Source: Cyclaneusma minus
Taxonomy: Eukaryota > Ascomycota > Leotiomycetes > Marthamycetales > Marthamycetaceae
DNA: 64,000 nt
NCBI GenBank assembly: GCA_037179335.1
Contig: JAKZHN010000003.1
Coordinates: 806,001-870,000 of the forward strand
Direction of reading: 5' to 3'
How positions within the stretch are numbered: position 1 is the first letter of the stretch; the number at the start of each line of letters is the position of its first letter. The position numbers and the translations under genes are program-made. Below, one piece after another: positions 47,564 through 59,799 of this stretch. The notes beneath the pieces are model-generated. The model was not told the origin of the DNA, searched no databases, and was given only the letters and a program-made list of their open reading frames with translations.

Positions 47564-48480
47564 GAGGACCGTTTGTTTGAGCAACAGATCACGGCTGAAC
47601 AGAACCTCATCGCCAGAGCTTCCCAAGAGGACAGAGTTGGGGCTGTAGATTATAGTGCCAGGTCCAGCTTTATCGAACTGACTCTTGTAGAGGAACAGCA
47701 AGAGCCTCTATTCCAGCGCGACAACTCTCGCACAGCAAAATGTCGCTGTCTGTGCCCGGCTGCATCTTACAGTGCAAGCAGTGTGCCTCTTCTCTTCGAG
47801 TTTTGGCCCTTGTTGTCGGATTCCGTGGTATGAGCCTGAGTAAGGACGTGCGATGTTCATGAAGAGAGAGTAGGATCCAGGCGGAAGAAGCAGGGCTTTT
47901 ATAGCTTGGGATTGTCGCTCCACCACACTAGGTAAATCCCACGCTAGCACAGCTTCACTTGACAATTCCACTCACCAGCTTCACACAACTCCACCCAACA
48001 AGTCCAAACCAGCACGTTGCCGTAAGCAATCGCGTAAGCGTCGACAGCTTGCCCACATCCCTTTTGACACAGGTATCAAGTACTCAAACAGGCACGAACC
48101 ATTCGACAACTCAGCTCCGATCGACCAAAACCCAGCTGACCGTGAGCAGGCAGTCGATGGGAGGGAATGTGGCAGTTCCCTTGTGCGAGATGGAAGAATG
48201 CCAAAGACTGTTGTGGTAATCTGGCAAGAGGGGAGGTTGTGATGCTTGCATTTTCGTTGCGTTCGCTCAAAAGATATACAAGTGACAGAGCATGAATAAC
48301 GATGCGAGGTGGAATATTCACGGTAGCTCCTCTCAAGATGATTGGACATTTGGCACTGCCTAGCAGCGACATCAAGAAAACTATCGTTTTTTCATGACCA
48401 CCTGCCAACTAACCCCCTACTTCCCTCGCTCGCCCCCACCCCCCACCTCCCCCTTACCCTTTCACGACCGCAGCTACTTC

Positions 48481-50265
48481 TCAAGACTGCAACTCCTTCC
48501 CCATCCCCCCAAAAGTAACCATCTTCGTAACCATATACTCCTCGACCCCCAAATGACTCCCCTCCCTCCCAAACCCACTCTCCTTAACACCCCCAAACGG
48601 CGCTGCCGGATCGCTAATCAGCCCCGTATTCACCCCCACCATACCGACCTCCAGCTCTTCTGCCACTCTAAAAATCCTCTGCGCATCCCTCGAAAAGAAA
48701 TACCCTGCGAGTCCCACATCCGCACTATTCGCAAACTCCACAACCTCTTTCTCAGTCTTGAATTTGAAGAGTCCGGCAACGGGTCCAAAGGTTTCTTCCG
48801 AGTGCAGTTGCATGGATGTGGTCATGTCGCGGATTACCGTGGGTTGGTAGAAGTTGGGACCCAGGTCCGGGAGCTTCTGCCCACCGATTAGGATTTTGCC
48901 GCCTTTGGATTCGGCGTCGCGAACGTGGGAGTCGACTTTTTCGATGGCGCGGTCGTGGATCAGAGGACCATGCGTTACGGATTTGTCGTAGCCGGATCCA
49001 ACCTTGAATTCCTTGACTTTTGCAGCGAAGGCATCGGCGAATTTGTCGTAGATGCCTTCTTGCACGAAAATGCGGTTGGCGCAGACGCAGGTTTGGCCGG
49101 AGCTGCGGAATTTCGAGGCAACGGCGCCGGCTACGGCGGTATCGAGATCGGCATCGTCGAAAACGATGAAGGGTGCGTTTCCACCGAGTTCGAAGGAGAG
49201 CTTCTTGAGGGTTGAGGCGGATTGCTTCATGAGGATTTTGCCGACGCCGGTGGAGCCGGTAAAGGAGACTTTCTTGACGGTCTTGTGGGTTGTGAGGGTT
49301 TCGCCGACTTCGATGGTGTTGTCGAGTGCGGAGATGATGTTCACGACACCCTTGGGAATGCCGGCTCGGTGGGCGAGTTCGGCGAGGGCGAAGGCTGTGA
49401 AAGGGGTTTCACCGGGTGACTTAGCTACTACCGTGCATCCTGCAGCAAGCTGTTCTCGTAGTCAGTATATGAATTTACCCATATAGTAATAGAATGGAAG
49501 GTCTCAAAACTCACAGCAGGACCAATCTTCCTCGTAATCATAGCAGCAGGGAAATTCCACGGCGTAATCAATCCACAAACTCCCACCGGCTCCTTGATCG
49601 TCATGACCCTATTCCCAGGCACACTCGCCGGGATAGTGTTGCCATATAACCTCGGTGCTTCCTCAGAAAACCACTCGAAAAAGTTCGCTGCGTATGACAC
49701 CTCGCCAGTAGCATCTGCCAAAGGCTTTCCATTCTCCCACGTAATCAGCTTGGCCAAATCCTCGCTGTTCTCCATCATCAAGTCGTACCATTTTCGCAAC
49801 AACTTCGATCGCTGACGGCCGGTTTGCTTGCGAAATTTGGGGAGTGCGGCGGCGGCAGCTTTGATGGCGAGTTCGGTGTCAGATTTGTCGAATTCGGGAC
49901 AGGTGCCTATGAGCTTGCCGGAGGATGGGTCTGGATGAGATATTAGTACGAGTGATGGCACATAATACCCGGAATGCAATGCACACCTTTTACTTCGAAA
50001 GTCTTGCCGGACTTTGCCTTCACCCATTCACCGTTGACATAGCAGACATCGGTCTTCAAGAGCGAAGCATCTTTGAGCTGCGAAACACATGAGCTTGGGC
50101 TTCGTTTGAACTTGCACGACTCTCATCACGTACTTGGGGAACACTGTGCTGCATGGTGGAAGCTTTTCGTGTATATAGGGCAGGTATCGATATGCGTTGG
50201 AAGTGTGATTGTATTGCTCTTCGTGAAGTTGTAGAGTAGTGTTGTTTAAAGAGGACGGAGGTCAT
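48481..50265 (-). CDS. Succinate-semialdehyde dehydrogenase (NAD(P)+), probably mitochondrial
   Basis: Four exons in coding order, 50265-50134, 50077-49987, 49930-49515 and 49449-48481, give 535 residues; all joins keep frame. The first 40 residues (MTSVLFKQHYSTTSRRAIQS...) are basic, Ser/Thr-rich and lack acids, like a mitochondrial presequence. Core motifs: TPWNFPAAM (cofactor binding), FTGSTGVGK, the catalytic Glu in FELGGNAPF, the nucleophile Cys in SGQTCVCANR, and EETFGPVAGLF. Length minus the leader fits the roughly 485-residue SSADH family. Family knowledge: oxidises succinate semialdehyde to succinate, the last step of the GABA shunt. An upstream in-frame ATG at 50319 would lengthen the leader; 50265 was chosen for the presequence. 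Confidence 0.92.
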
Positions 50266-50319
50266 GATGTAAGTAAGGACTGGATGTCTTCCCCTCTCTG
50301 AAGGCGCGATTGAGAGCAC

Positions 50320-51332
50320 AAAAAGAGGCGTTGGTTTAGTTTAGGGTTGGTCAGTCGGCCAGCGTCTGGGCTAGCTTGTCTATCGCAATTGGTCACAATC
50401 AGTCCCTCGGGTGCGGCTTAAAGGCAAAATTGTGATGGGATTGCTGGAGCTGTCATGTCCATTCCAGGCTATGTTGGAGCTCTGCTATCACCACACTAGG
50501 TGACGAAGGTGGGGCCACAGGAGAAAGCTGATTGGCTGGTGACGTCGCCGCGTCAAGGGCGCCGGTGAGGGGCAGCTCGAGCCGGTGCGATAGCCACGAT
50601 AAGCCTAATTTGACCTGCAAATTAAATCTCGTGACTGTCACGTGTACGACGTGTAGTGTCACTCGACACCTGTGGGGGCCTGAGGCCCAAGGCTGATGCG
50701 TGGACAATAAAATCGTCCACAGCGGAGGTCCTCCATCTCCACCATCAATCATACGATCAATTTGAAAGCACCCCATTTTTGGTCTGTTTCCGTGTTCCAG
50801 TGCTCGTTTTCCTACAATCCTCTGTCTTGCATGACAGAGACCAGCCACAGAGCCGCAAGAAAAAGAATCACCGTCACACTCACCGGTCTTTCCGGCTTTT
50901 GTGTAAAAGCTTCGACGCCATGCTGCAACCTCCGCCTTGTCCCTGTCCTTCCCCAGCTTCCCCGCATTCTCGGACCGTGCTTCCACGAGAGATCTCCCGT
51001 CGCATGCAAGCAATTCAAGATGAACATGCTAAGCGCATCACTAGGGACTGTCTCCAGAGCATCGTGGATTGAAAGCTCTACATTCGTTCCTGGCAGTTGC
51101 CAGATCGAGCCACGACAAGATATACAAGTGTCGGTATAGCACGAACGAGCAAGGGACGATGCTTTTGTCCGTCTGCCAGCTCTCGTATGCTACCCCATGC
51201 AACGTGTAATTTTTTCCGTGGGCTGCATGGTTAGCATAGGTAGGTGACGTCCATTTATATCTTTCTTTTGGTCTTCTGTACACTCTCTTTTTGTCGTCTA
51301 CACGAACGTAGAGCGTTGAACACCAAGTCAAC
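50320..51332. other. Intergenic between SSADH and GH79 genes
   Basis: Divergent spacing of about 1.07 kb. Overlapping long frames on both strands lack any family resemblance and look like chance. No phased boxes seen. Confidence 0.45.
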
Positions 51333-53174
51333 ATGTATTCTTCGTCAATGCCGCTCTGGGTCTTAGGACTTGCCTTTCAAGCAGTCACAGCTCAAGATTC
51401 TGTCTCTATAACAGTCAGCGACAGCGTTCCTGCTGGCGCCGGCATTGTCATTCCAGAAGCTTTCCTTAGCTACGCCCTCGAATTTGCCTTCTTCCCCGAC
51501 TATGCAGGTTAGTTTTCTCTTCACTCCTCGTCTCACTTTGTACTTAAAAAAACCAGGAAACTCAACACACCCCAACACATTCTCCAACAACCTCCTAAAC
51601 AACATCGGCAACCTAACCGGCACCAAACCCTACATCCGCGTCGGCGGCAACACCCAAGACTACGCCCTCTACAACGCCTCTCTCCCCGTCGCCACCAACG
51701 GCACCATAATCCCCTCCAAATCCGCCGACTACCCCACCATCCTCTACATCGGCCCCTCCTTCTTCGACTCCTACTCCACCTGGCCGGACACGAAGTACAT
51801 CCACGGTTTCAGCCTTGGCTTGGGCGGCAACAACTCAGCCGGTTGGCAAACTCTCATCGACACAATCCCTTTAGCTTGTAAAGCCCTGTCCGGTGGCAAG
51901 TTGTTGTGGTGGGAATATGGCAATGAGCCGGATCTGTATAGTACGAGTGCGCAGGGCCCGGTGAGGCCGCCGAGCTGGAACGAGAGGGAGTATGTGGAGC
52001 AGTGGTTGAATGGAACGAAGGCGATTAAGGCGGGATTGGCGGAGCATTGTCCGGATTTGTTGGAAGGCGATAATTATGGGTATATTGCTCCGAGTTTTGC
52101 GGGGACGAATAATCATTTGAATCCGATTACAACTTGGCAGGATGGGTTGGATGTTAATCAGGATATCAAGTTGATTTCGTCGCACAAGTAAGTTCCCGTT
52201 CCTTTGACAAATTCTCATCCCTCGAGCGAGTTCTCGTTCCCAAGATCCCTCCCAGTCAACCATAGTACCTCACATCCCGCCGCTCAACCCCCTAACCCCC
52301 ACCACACCTCACAACTAACCCCTAACCCCAATCCAGCTACATAGGTGGCGCCACCCAGCCCGGCGTAACCCTCCAACATACCCTCATGAACCACACATCC
52401 ACCCTCACCTCCCTCGCCTCCCAAGCTAACGAATCCTCCCTCCTCTCATCCTACAACATCCCCTACATCCTCGGCGAAACCAACAGCCTCTACAACGAAG
52501 GGAAACCCGGACTCAGCAATGCCTTCGGCGCCGCACTCTGGGGCATTGATTTCTCCCTCGCCTCCGCATCGCTAAACATTTCGCGCATCCATTTCCAACA
52601 AGGTACAAGCTTTCGCTATGATTCTTGGCAACCGGTGGAGAGTGAGAGTACGACTATTGGCACAAAGCCGCCTTATTATGGAAATATTGCGGTAGCGGCG
52701 ACCGTCGAACATGGAACACAAGTCGTAGATTTAAGCGAAGATGCAGGACTGGCGGAGGAGGAAAGCGCATACGCAATCTATCGCGCCGGTCGTCTTGAAA
52801 AACTCGCAGTAATCAACATGCGAGAATACAATTACACAGTTGGTGGTTTAGGAGTCACTCTCAATACCGAGACGAGGCCGGTGATAAATTATACATTTTT
52901 GGTTGATGGTGGTGTGGGAGAAACTCCTGCGGGAATGGGGAAGGGAGTGCCGACGGTGAGGATGGGCGGGAGTGTGGGGGTGCAGAGATTGTATGCGAAT
53001 GGGAGTGATGCGATTACGGGGATTACGTGGGATGGGTGGAGCTATAATTGGGAATTGGAGGAGGGGAGGCCTGTGAGGTTGGGGAATGTGACAGTGGGGG
53101 AGAGCTTGCAGGTTGTGGATGGGAAGGTGACGGTGGAGGTGGAGGATAGTGGGTTTGCGTTGCTGGAATTTTGA
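51333..53174 (+). CDS. GH79 beta-glucuronidase-like glycoside hydrolase, secreted
   Basis: Exons 51333-51507, 51557-52187 and 52337-53174 (phases 1 and 2) give 547 residues. The N-terminus (MYSSSMPLWVLGLAFQAVTA) is a signal peptide with likely cleavage after AVTA. The barrel carries the acid/base Glu in WWEYGNEPD and the nucleophile Glu in YILGETNSL. A C-terminal beta-sandwich with many N-x-S/T sites (for example NMREYNYT, YANGSD) fits the GH79 C-terminal domain and glycosylation in secretion. Family knowledge: removes glucuronic or 4-O-methylglucuronic acid from arabinogalactan-type or related glycans. It fits a cell-wall-degrading role alongside the GH11 xylanase 7 kb away, though nothing shows co-regulation. 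Confidence 0.88.
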
Positions 53175-53572
53175 TGGAGATGGAGGAGATGAGGAAGGGA
53201 GTTGTCTTGAGGTATCACGGGAGATGGTGCGGGGAATAGTGTGTGAATGATAATGCTAAAGCACACTCGAGCAGTGGGCAGATCACGTGTCGGTACATGA
53301 GTTTGAAAAGTGCTCGTTGTGTCCTCCAACTATTTAGACGCTACTGAATCTTCTCTGTGTTTTCTCCTCCAAGTTCGGAACTTCGGTTCCGACATTGACA
53401 TTGACGCAGGTGACTGTGACCAGAGTGCAGACTCCCGGACATTTCATCGTCCTACTCCTCCCCATACATCACAATTTCCAATACCAGTCCAGCCACACAT
53501 CCACATCTTCTCGCCCCACCCCTTTGCACCCTGCCCACACTATTCATTCCACCCAAAAGCACCTCGCACAAT

Positions 53573-53600
53573 CGACAGCAGGACCTCGAAGCAACAACAA
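53573..53600 (+). promoter_or_regulatory. Phased box cluster, two copies
   Basis: CGACAGCAG at 53573 and CAACAACAA at 53592; step 19. About 200-220 bp from the minus-strand TATA at 53795. Confidence 0.5.
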
Positions 53601-54464
53601 GACCTCACAGAACTTCCATAGCAAACGATTCATGGGCGGCTTCAACCGAGTACCTCTCATATTCAGCCACGGTTGGTTCGACGTGTTCTGGAAAATAAAA
53701 TGTGCTCCGGACGCGCTGCAAAGCTCCAGACGTCGACTTGGGCTAGTAGATTTGGTTCCTTGGAAGAAAATATGGAGAGGAAGACAGGCGGACTGTTTAT
53801 ACCTTTTGCGTTTGCGAGCGACTAGGAGGTGACTCGTGAGTTGTGAGCACGTGATTCATCCCTTGCCAAGGTCTCCAACTTTCCATGAATCATCTTCAAA
53901 GCCGTTGACCAGGTAGTCACGTGACTATCGTGAGTCAGGCTCAAAATAGGTCCTGAGACTTGCGACGAATGGCTATAGAAGCTCTTGTCTGCTCTCTCTT
54001 TTTCCTCTCCAGCATCTACCAGGATTATGTAGAGCAAATAGTGGACTTGACTTCCGATCTGTCAGGTCTCTTCATCCGTCCCTGGCTTTGATCGTATCAC
54101 ATTCTAGCTCCAGCACCCTCAGTTCCGTCGTGTCTACGAATCATTCGGAATTTGTGATTTCGAGCTCATAGTGTCGTCGGCAGTCCGCAGAAACGACAGC
54201 AGAAGCGTTTCAAGGCAGCAGAGTCACAAGCCAACAGCATGGCCAATGATGTCCTTTGGTGCCGACCATTATGACTTGGTCGCTGTATTGTACTTCTCAT
54301 TTGGCAACTTGGAAGACTCCGGGTTGCCATGCACTTTGGTTCTTTGCTGGTCGGAAATTTCTCTGAGGAAAGAGTCTTTTGGGAGAGGAGAAGAAGCTAT
54401 TTGTACCTCCCCAATCACCAAAGAGTTTCCCGTCCTACCTGCGCCGTAAGTTTTTGTGCTATGA

Positions 54465-54511
54465 TAACAGCAGCTTTTTCCACCAACAACAAAAAGGTTC
54501 GTCAACAGCAG
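54465..54511 (+). promoter_or_regulatory. Phased box cluster, three copies at exact 19-bp steps
   Basis: TAACAGCAG at 54465, CAACAACAA at 54484 and CAACAGCAG at 54503. About 200 bp downstream of the minus-strand TATA at 54713. Confidence 0.6.
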
Positions 54512-54776
54512 AGTGGCAAGCCAATAGCTTGTCAAACCATGTCTCTTGGTGGCGAATATACAAAGACTGGTCTGTCATGACTTGATCTCCACGTACCTTT
54601 GTGCTTGTTTTGCACTTGGAAGTCTCTGAGTCGCCCTGCAACTGCCTTGCATTCTCGAGCTACGTCTACTGACTCTGAGGAAAGAAGCTCTTCGGGCCAG
54701 GGAAGCGATCTATTTATACCTCCCCAGATCTTCCCGTCTTGCTTGAGCCGTTGAGCTATGAGTATTTGTGCTAGGA

Positions 54777-54822
54777 TGACAGCAGCTTCTTTCGACGACA
54801 GCAAAAGGTCCTTCGACAGCAG
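54777..54822 (+). promoter_or_regulatory. Phased box cluster, three copies
   Basis: TGACAGCAG at 54777, CGACAGCAA at 54796 and CGACAGCAG at 54814; steps 19 and 18. About 205 bp downstream of the minus-strand TATA at 55025. Confidence 0.65.
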
Positions 54823-55093
54823 ATTGACAAGCCGGCAGCATGTCCAGTGATGTCCTTTGGTGTCGACCATAGGCATACGAAAATCGTATCATCATGACTT
54901 AATCTCCACGTACCTTCGTGCATGTTTGGCTCGTGGATATTTCGGAGTCGCAGTGTCACTGCCCTTAGTAGATGGTATGTGCATGCTCTCTGAGGAAAGA
55001 AATTCTTGGGAGGGAAAGAGGTCTATTTATACCTAGGTCTCCAATCACCAAAGAGATTCCCGTCTTGCTTGTGCTATAATTCAAGTGCTATGA

Positions 55094-55140
55094 TGACAGC
55101 AGCTTCTTTCGACGACAGCAGCAGACTCAAATGACAATTG
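55094..55140 (+). promoter_or_regulatory. Phased box cluster, three copies at exact 19-bp steps
   Basis: TGACAGCAG at 55094, CGACAGCAG at 55113 and TGACAATTG at 55132. About 195 bp downstream of the minus-strand TATA at 55335. Confidence 0.65.
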
Positions 55141-56430
55141 ATTGCGGGTACTCTGTTGACAAGTTTCAGACCAGTTGGACAACTTGGAATGAAAGTGACA
55201 TGCCCCCTCGTCGCGACCAAACGTAGGAAAAGCTGCAAACTATTTTCTGCAGCTCATGTACAACAAGACCGTAGCGGGCGAGCCTTTCAGCTCTCAGTTT
55301 TGAAGAAGAAAAGTTGAAGGGGTTGGAGCTAGATATTTATACCTGAGCCCTGCCTGGAGCAAGCAGAAGTCGCAGAACTTCAACTTAGAAGGGAGCTCGA
55401 TGACTCGCTAAGCTGCTGATGCTGACTGATTGGTGCTGGCTGGGTATATAAATGGATCTACGTTCCCCTGTTTCTTTCCCCCATGGAATGCGGTTTTCAG
55501 ATCCCATTATGATGTTCAATGGTGTGATCTCTCCCTTCGCGAAGCCATCTGCCGATGAACGCCTTTGGACTACCCTTGAGTCCCCTACGCTCACTCCATC
55601 AGCTAAGTTCTTCCTCGCAATTGCACGTGTAAAATAAACTAGTCGGGGACTGGGTCTTTTAATGACAAAGCAGACGCAAGTGACAGCAACTCGGCAAGAC
55701 GACAGTAGTGAAGCTGTGCTACAGTTGTGTTCTTTGAATGAGCTCACACGAGTATAGTAGTTTTGGTGCAAAGCCTGTCGGCGCTTTGCGTAATTGCGTT
55801 CATTTCTTGTGCAAATTCTGAGCTGCTCGTTCTCATAGTCTCTGCGATATGTCAGCGCGAACGGCCTCGCTCTCACTTCCCCCTCGCTGGCAGCAGTGTA
55901 CTGTAAGGCTCGATAACAAAAGCACTAACCACCAAGCCAGGTCCCGTATGACATTAGCCCATTCCATTTCTGGCTACTTATACTACTCCTTGCGTCGAAG
56001 CGCCACATGTACTGTGTAGTGTCTGGGAAGGAAAAGTCTAATGGTAGAGCTAGATATTTATATCTACCCCATAACTGTGAATCTTCCAAGCCAGGGGCTA
56101 GGCTCATGTCACCACTTCCATGACTTGTTATCCACGTGCTAAGATAAACTAGCTCAACCAGCATCTCACTCCCAGATTTCAACCAACCTGAATCACGTGA
56201 CACATTTTCGTAGTCTCTGCCAAACTATAAACGCACGTTGCTTTCTCTTCTCCACTTGTTCAGGAAGGCAGACACCTATCTCGTCCCATATATTTGCAGC
56301 AATCACAGCGATTGATCGATACTGCATCACCGATTTTCCGAGCGATTCTGAGATTGTATGTAATACCACTCCCTTCTCAAGTCAAAGGCTTTTCCAGATT
56401 CCGGTATGGCAGACGAATGACAACATTTAA

Positions 56431-56477
56431 CGACAGGAGAGTCGATTGGCGGCAGTAGATTAGTACTGCGACAGCAC
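56431..56477 (+). promoter_or_regulatory. Phased box cluster, three copies at exact 19-bp steps
   Basis: CGACAGGAG at 56431, CGGCAGTAG at 56450 and CGACAGCAC at 56469. It lies midway between facing TATA boxes at 56226 (plus) and 56663 (minus). Confidence 0.65.
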
Positions 56478-56982
56478 TGGTTGTGTACCAAGTTTGTTTT
56501 CAGAGCAGCTACAACATCTATAAGGTCTGTGATGGTGCCCGTTCAGAATTCTGGTTCGGTACAAACTACTCGCAGGACCCGTTCCTGAATGCGTTTGCAA
56601 CTAGTCGGCTTCATGTCTAGATTCTTTTAGGGGGAAGAGACTGGCAAGGACTTGACACTCTTTTTATAGCCTCAGCCTCGAGCTCACCCTGTCCCTGCAC
56701 CTCATTTCCAGTTTCAACTACCCTGAGGGCACGTGATAAGCTTTCTTTATCGCCTTCCTGGGTGGCTATATAAAAGAGCGTCGTCTCCAAGTCTCTTCCT
56801 TTCCCTTGGAACGTAGCTAAATTCGATGCTTGGAATGGCTGTTGTTCGAAGCAACTCTTCTATTTGTATATCAAAAACTCCCGCCGAAATCCTACTTTAC
56901 CAGCTACCAGCAATTCTGATTCGTGTTCGCCGACAAGTAGAAACACCCTGGCATGTCTATACGCCAACAAACAGTGCAAGAG

Positions 56983-57029
56983 TGACAGCAGAATCCTCTG
57001 ATGGCGGTAGATAAAAACTGCGACATCAT
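56983..57029 (+). promoter_or_regulatory. Phased box cluster, three copies at exact 19-bp steps
   Basis: TGACAGCAG at 56983, TGGCGGTAG at 57002 and CGACATCAT at 57021. Central between TATA boxes at 56767 and 57213. Confidence 0.65.
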
Positions 57030-57536
57030 TTCTCGTGTATCGATTCCGCTTTGAGAAGGGTTGAGATATCTATATGGTCTACAAAGGTGATTGAGAATTC
57101 TTGAGATACACGATTACATGCAAAACCCATTTGAGAAGGCGTTCGCAACCTGATCTGGCCTAATGAACAACCTCAGTTCTGGAGAAGGGGCCAGTAAAGA
57201 CTTGACCCCCTTTTTATAACTCGAGCTCACCCTGTCCCTGCTCCACGTGCTAGTCCCTACCTTGCTCTTCACCTCATTTGAAACATCAAACTCAGTCAAG
57301 ATCATAGCCTGTGGCTACTTTACTATAAATAGACCCTGATGTTCCGCCCCTCATCTGTTCTTTAGCACCGACATACAAGATTGTTCGCCATGGGTCCAAT
57401 TGTTCTTTGCTCCAAGAGACTCCGTAATCAAAGACCTGAGACCATAGACTTCAAATCCACTTTACTTACGATTTATGCTAGTCTCACAATCGGAAACTTT
57501 TTCGAATGTCCGCACGCCAGAATAATGGTAAAAAAG

Positions 57537-57583
57537 TGACAGCAGAACTGGCCAACTGCGGTAAATAATTACTGTGACAGCAC
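57537..57583 (+). promoter_or_regulatory. Phased box cluster, three copies at exact 19-bp steps
   Basis: TGACAGCAG at 57537, CTGCGGTAA at 57556 and TGACAGCAC at 57575. The middle box equals the core of the 19-bp repeat at 24991. The first TGA is also the stop codon of a 49-codon frame starting at 57390. Confidence 0.7.
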
Positions 57584-58072
57584 TCCACTCACCGTGTATT
57601 AAATTCGCTTTCAGAACAGTTAAAATACCAAAATGGCTTACAAAGGCGCACGGTTTAGAATTCTGTGCATGTACACGATTACACGTAAGACCACGTTGTT
57701 CCATTTTCGGTTTTTGGGAAAGAGACAGGCACAGATCACACTATTTTTATAGCTTCAACCTCGGGCTCACACTTTCCCGCGCCACGTGCCAGTCTCTGGC
57801 ATCTTCACTCCACCGGAAGCCTCAAACCCAGTCGAGACACGTGATGCGCCTTCATATTCTTTGGCTATCTTGCTATATAAATAGACATTGCCTCCCTACC
57901 CACAGTTTTCTTCAGCAACGTAGAGATGGAGAATCTTCTAATGGCTTTTGCCCACAGAGATTTCGTGATCGACATCTCAGGGGTTTGGATTTTCACTTCG
58001 CTTCCAGTTTACGCTAGTCTCACAACCAAAACCTTTCTCGGACGTTCGCATTCCAAACTAATGGCGAGAGAG

Positions 58073-58119
58073 TGACAGCAGAAATTCCTGACGGCAATAG
58101 ACGAGCACGGTGACAGCAC
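58073..58119 (+). promoter_or_regulatory. Phased box cluster, three copies at exact 19-bp steps
   Basis: TGACAGCAG at 58073, CGGCAATAG at 58092 and TGACAGCAC at 58111. The first TGA is also the stop of a 49-codon frame starting at 57926. Confidence 0.7.
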
Positions 58120-58603
58120 TCGTCGAGTACATATGTTGCATCGGATGGTCGAGATGACTGGCTCGCCAAGGTGATCATGAAATCAGTGCAGGTACACAAG
58201 TGCAAGGCTCGTTTCAAAAGGCTTCCACATCATCTGCAACAGTCGTCGTTCCAGTTTGTTTTGTGAAGAGGCTGGCACAGACTCTAAACTCTTTTTATCT
58301 TCAGCAATCAGCCTTAGGCTCACAATATCCCGCCCCACGTGCCAGTCTTTAGCTCGATTCTCACCTCACTTGGAGTCTCAAACAGAAACTCGGTTGAGAC
58401 ACGTGATGCTCCTTTACTATATAATGAGACGTTGGCTTTCCTCCTCATGTTTTTTCTCTATGAGCAGAACAATCAGACGCAATTGCCATGGCCTCTGCCC
58501 AAAGAGGTTTCCTAAGCGGTATTGTAGATATTTCTACTTTACCAATGTATCAGAATCAAAAAAAAATCTTGTATGTCTGTATCCTAGACTACTGGTAAAA
58601 GAG

Positions 58604-58649
58604 TGACAGCAGAATCGCTAACCGCGATAGACGAGCGCGGCGACAGCAC
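58604..58649 (+). promoter_or_regulatory. Phased box cluster, three copies
   Basis: TGACAGCAG at 58604, CCGCGATAG at 58622 and CGACAGCAC at 58641; steps 18 and 19. Central between TATA boxes at 58418 and 58828. Confidence 0.65.
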
Positions 58650-59752
58650 TCATCGAGTATTTGGGTTGCATCGAATTGTGGAGGTAACTGATTTGACAAA
58701 GTAATTGGCGCAAGTACACAAGCACGCGCGACACGTTTGACAAGGCATCCGCCTTTCGGCTCATCCATGCGCTTCGAAGAACTCTCTATTTTTCCCTGGG
58801 GAAGATGCTGGCAGAGACTTGACACCCTTTTTATAGGTAGTTGAAACTCACCCTTTCTGGAAAATCCAGCCTCCAGGTACACGTGATCCAGTGCGTCCCA
58901 ACTCTCAAGGCTTGAAGGATCCCAAAGAATTCTTATGAGTCATCAGGGGCCTCGAGTCAGTACTATTTAAGCATGAGTGTTCTCCTTCGTTTTCTTTCCT
59001 TCACTCTGACAGTGCCACTACGACCGCTATACCGTAAGAAAGTACCGGAGTTCGATATTGGATCACCGGCCTTGAGCTATCGTCCAGGTTCGCATCTTGA
59101 AGCCAGCAATATCTGATGTCTACCTAGGGACCTAGTGCCCGTGATCCTTAGGAATTGATATTCTCCCGCCAAAATGACAGCAAAGTGCGTCTGCGAAAGC
59201 AGCACGTCGACACAACAATAGGCATTGAACTTGAGGACCTACTGGCTAGACTCCACGATTGATCACTTGTGCACAGGTAAATAGTCTTTGATGTCAGAAG
59301 GCGTACGCTTTGTCTCCAAATTATGGTTCAAGTTCCAATATAGAAAAGAACTGGAGGATCCGTCACAGTCAATCTTCCAATAAACATCCACGCCAAAATC
59401 TTACTGGGCTAAGAGTAGAGAGAAGCTTGTCTTTTATATCCGATGAACAGTTGAGGTAATTTATGTCACGTGGCCGACTAGGTAGTCTTGCTAGCATGTA
59501 AGCAGCAGCAGGTATTTAAGCCTCATCGCTTTTAATTTGTTTCCTTCCCAAAGCTGATGAATCATCACTGACCTGCAATCTCGGGTCCATCAATTTGGTG
59601 AAATCGTTAAACGATGGTGAGCTGTTTCAGGGTCCATAGCTTTTGCCCAGCTCGCGGGAAGTGATGTGTCCAAGGACAAAAATTCGGGCTCGAAATAGTC
59701 CCTGTCTTTTGCGCATACGGCACTTTCTGCCAGTGGTGATAGTGGATACTAG

Positions 59753-59799
59753 CGACAACAATGTCTCAGTGCGACAGCCACATCTTAGTGTGACAGCAG
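59753..59799 (+). promoter_or_regulatory. Phased box cluster, three copies at 19-bp steps
   Basis: CGACAACAA at 59753, CGACAGCCA at 59772 and TGACAGCAG at 59791. Central between TATA boxes at 59513 and 59962. Confidence 0.6.

Noticed and set aside
50453..51013. 186-codon open frame on the minus strand between SSADH and GH79
   Set aside because: No domain or coding-like pattern is seen, it overlaps equally long frames on the other strand, and its start is not in a recognisable context. Likely chance.
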